The notes under the pieces were generated by a model. It saw only the letters and a program-made list of their open reading frames with translations, was not told the DNA's origin and did no database searches. DNA of 33,112 nt from DAMCAP01 sp964369265 (lineage in GTDB: Bacteria > Bacillota > Clostridia > Oscillospirales > Ruminococcaceae), in contig CAYJEV010000010.1 of the NCBI GenBank assembly GCA_964369265.1, forward strand, positions 1 to 33,112, given 5' to 3'. The first letter of the stretch is position 1, and each line of letters starts with the position of its first letter. Positions 31,983 through 33,112 of this stretch are shown piece by piece. Position numbers and translations under genes: made by a program.

Positions 31983-32951
31983 TTAAATAGAAGATGGGAA
32001 AATATCGTTTAATATCATGTTGATAAATGAAAATCTGCTTCTTTCTGTTGAAATTGAAGCGAGCTTTTTAGCTGAGTTTGGCTCAGCTATAGGAAGCGTT
32101 ATCTGAAAGGTTGTGCCAACATTCTTTTTAGAGGTAACAACAATATTTCCCTCATGCATAGAAATTATCTTATACGCAAGAGTTAGCCCAAGGCCAACTG
32201 AGGCCGTATCTGAAACATATGGCGCAAAAATATCCTGAGTATTATCAAAGCCAAATCCGTTATCTTTTATGCTGATAATTGCTTTACTAGACTTTTCAGT
32301 AACTGTTACAGCAAGTTTCGCATCTTCATGCACTGTTGCTTTGACTGCATTTATCAAAAGTTCTAGGAAGGCATTAGTTATTAGATCTTTGTCGGCAGTC
32401 ACACATACATTAGCATCATAATTAGTGTCGATTTTAATTGCTCCAGCGCTTCTAAAACCAATCTCTTTTAGCAAACAATCAATCAGCTCTCCAACACTGA
32501 ATGTTTCTTGTTTTATATCCTCTTTAGAGGTGTTTTGAATTTTGTTGTATAAATCTATCTCCTCAACAATTCTTGCAACTCTAAAAATAGATCTATTTAG
32601 CCGCTTAAAGCTTTCATAAAGCTCTTCATCCTCTTCAAACAAATCCTGCATACCTTCTGAATAAAACATCATTGATGAAGTTGANNNNNNNNNNGGCTTA
32701 ATATATTTAGATAGGTATGGTGTGTTAGTTTGGTTATCAGTTATTTTTACAACTATTAAATCTTCGGCTCGTTCAACTGAAACTTTTTCGCTTGAATTTA
32801 ATAGAAAAAGCATATTTTCGACAATCGGCTCTTTTAAGTCTTTAAATCGCTTCTCAAACTCATTATTCTTCCAAACAACTACACTAGACTTATCTATAAC
32901 AAGCGTTTTAATTAAAGATTCTGCATAAATCTGTTTAATTCTCTCAAGCAT
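31983..32951 (-). CDS. Sensor histidine kinase (interrupted by an N run)
   Basis: This protein is about 322 residues if the gap really is 10 bases. No membrane segments are seen, so it is a cytoplasmic sensor. The N-terminal ~85 residues look like a small PAS-type domain (LVIDKSSVVVWKNNEFEKRF). Then comes a four-helix DHp region whose second helix reads FRVARIVEEIDLYNKI. The catalytic ATPase domain is complete: N-box NAFLELLINAVKAT, G1 DNGFGFD, F-like IFAPYV, G2 VGLGLTLAYKII, and end GTTFQITLP. The phosphoacceptor His box is not seen and should lie at or near the N run (32685-32694). A partner response regulator is not in the window. GAGGAG precedes the ATG. Confidence 0.8.
   Translation of the reverse strand: MLERIKQIYAESLIKTLVIDKSSVVVWKNNEFEKRFKDLKEPIVENMLFLLNSSEKVSVERAEDLIVVKITDNQTNTPYLSKYIKXXXXSTSSMMFYSEGMQDLFEEDEELYESFKRLNRSIFRVARIVEEIDLYNKIQNTSKEDIKQETFSVGELIDCLLKEIGFRSAGAIKIDTNYDANVCVTADKDLITNAFLELLINAVKATVHEDAKLAVTVTEKSSKAIISIKDNGFGFDNTQDIFAPYVSDTASVGLGLTLAYKIISMHEGNIVVTSKKNVGTTFQITLPIAEPNSAKKLASISTERSRFSFINMILNDIFPSSI
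32685..32694. other. Run of 10 N (assembly gap)
   Basis: Ten undetermined bases lie inside the histidine kinase gene, in the DHp helix 1 region. A 10-N run is a common placeholder, so the true length, and hence the frame across it, is unknown. Confidence 0.95.
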
Positions 32952-33112
32952 ATACTGCTCCTCTATTTTATATATTATTTTTAGTATGCCCTAATTTACC
33001 TCATAATAAAAATACTGTCATTATTATAATGTAGTTTCAATTTCTATCTATTTTCTTTAGTTATTCCTGAGCTTTTCACTAGGCTAAATTACACCTATAT
33101 TTTACTTCCGTA
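32952..33112. other. Region upstream of the histidine kinase
   Basis: No gene is visible. A minus-strand TATAAT at about 33020-33030 could serve the kinase, but no convincing -35 accompanies it. Confidence 0.4.

Noticed and set aside
1..33112. CRISPR arrays, insertion sequences, prophage, tRNA or rRNA genes
   Set aside because: No regularly spaced repeats, transposase or integrase motifs, or tRNA cloverleaf sequences were seen on reading both strands.

Overview
The window looks like a chromosomal contig from an anaerobic, low-GC Firmicute of the class Clostridia. The support is as follows. Base composition is AT-rich and codons mostly end in A or T. Sigma-A promoters and AGGAGG-type ribosome binding sites are strong. 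The six-cysteine SCIFF peptide and its radical SAM maturase are present, a pair characteristic of Clostridia. There is an indolepyruvate ferredoxin oxidoreductase with a butyrate kinase (amino-acid fermentation), and the order rplS-lepB-rbgA-rnhB-yraN is typical of Firmicutes. No tRNA, rRNA, insertion sequence, phage gene or CRISPR array was seen.

Layout. Positions 1-8100 (all minus strand) hold the N-terminal part of a secreted protein, an old-yellow-enzyme flavoprotein with its own promoter, a TVP38 membrane protein behind a MerA-like disulfide oxidoreductase, an amidohydrolase plus AbgT-type transporter pair, and an AIM24 protein. From 8300 to 11200 (plus strand) lie a cytoplasmic PAS-GGDEF-GAF diguanylate cyclase and a formate/nitrite-type channel whose usual central histidine is asparagine. 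From 11257 to 22030 (minus strand) is a housekeeping block: B12-binding radical SAM protein and partner, rplS with a probable autoregulatory leader, lepB, rbgA, rnhB, yraN, an M19 dipeptidase, a metallophosphoesterase, tig, clpP and clpX. From 22379 to 26295 (plus strand) is a catabolic operon iorA-iorB-buk-ogt. From 26361 to 28915 (minus strand) is yajC, a TIGR04086 membrane protein, the SCIFF peptide gene and its maturase. From 29064 to 32951 (minus strand) are a possible spore-coat protein, an unassigned permease paired with a P-loop ATPase, and a sensor histidine kinase interrupted by a run of 10 N.

The most striking observation is the last gene of the ior operon. It is an O6-alkylguanine-DNA alkyltransferase whose reading frame has TGA exactly where the suicidal active-site cysteine (PCHRV motif) belongs. 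The frame then continues with 32 codons of well-conserved family sequence to a TAA. A 6-bp hairpin with a GUUC loop lies 22 nt after the TGA and is built from unusual C-ending codons, as expected for a bacterial SECIS element. I read this as a selenocysteine-containing alkyltransferase of 154 residues, not a truncated 121-residue protein.

Other points for a second look are the degenerate second P-loop of the ATPase beside the permease, a 17-bp palindrome next to the amidohydrolase/AbgT promoter, the missing histidine in the FNT channel, and a kinase H-box that probably falls in the assembly gap. Functions come from motif recognition only; no database search was possible.
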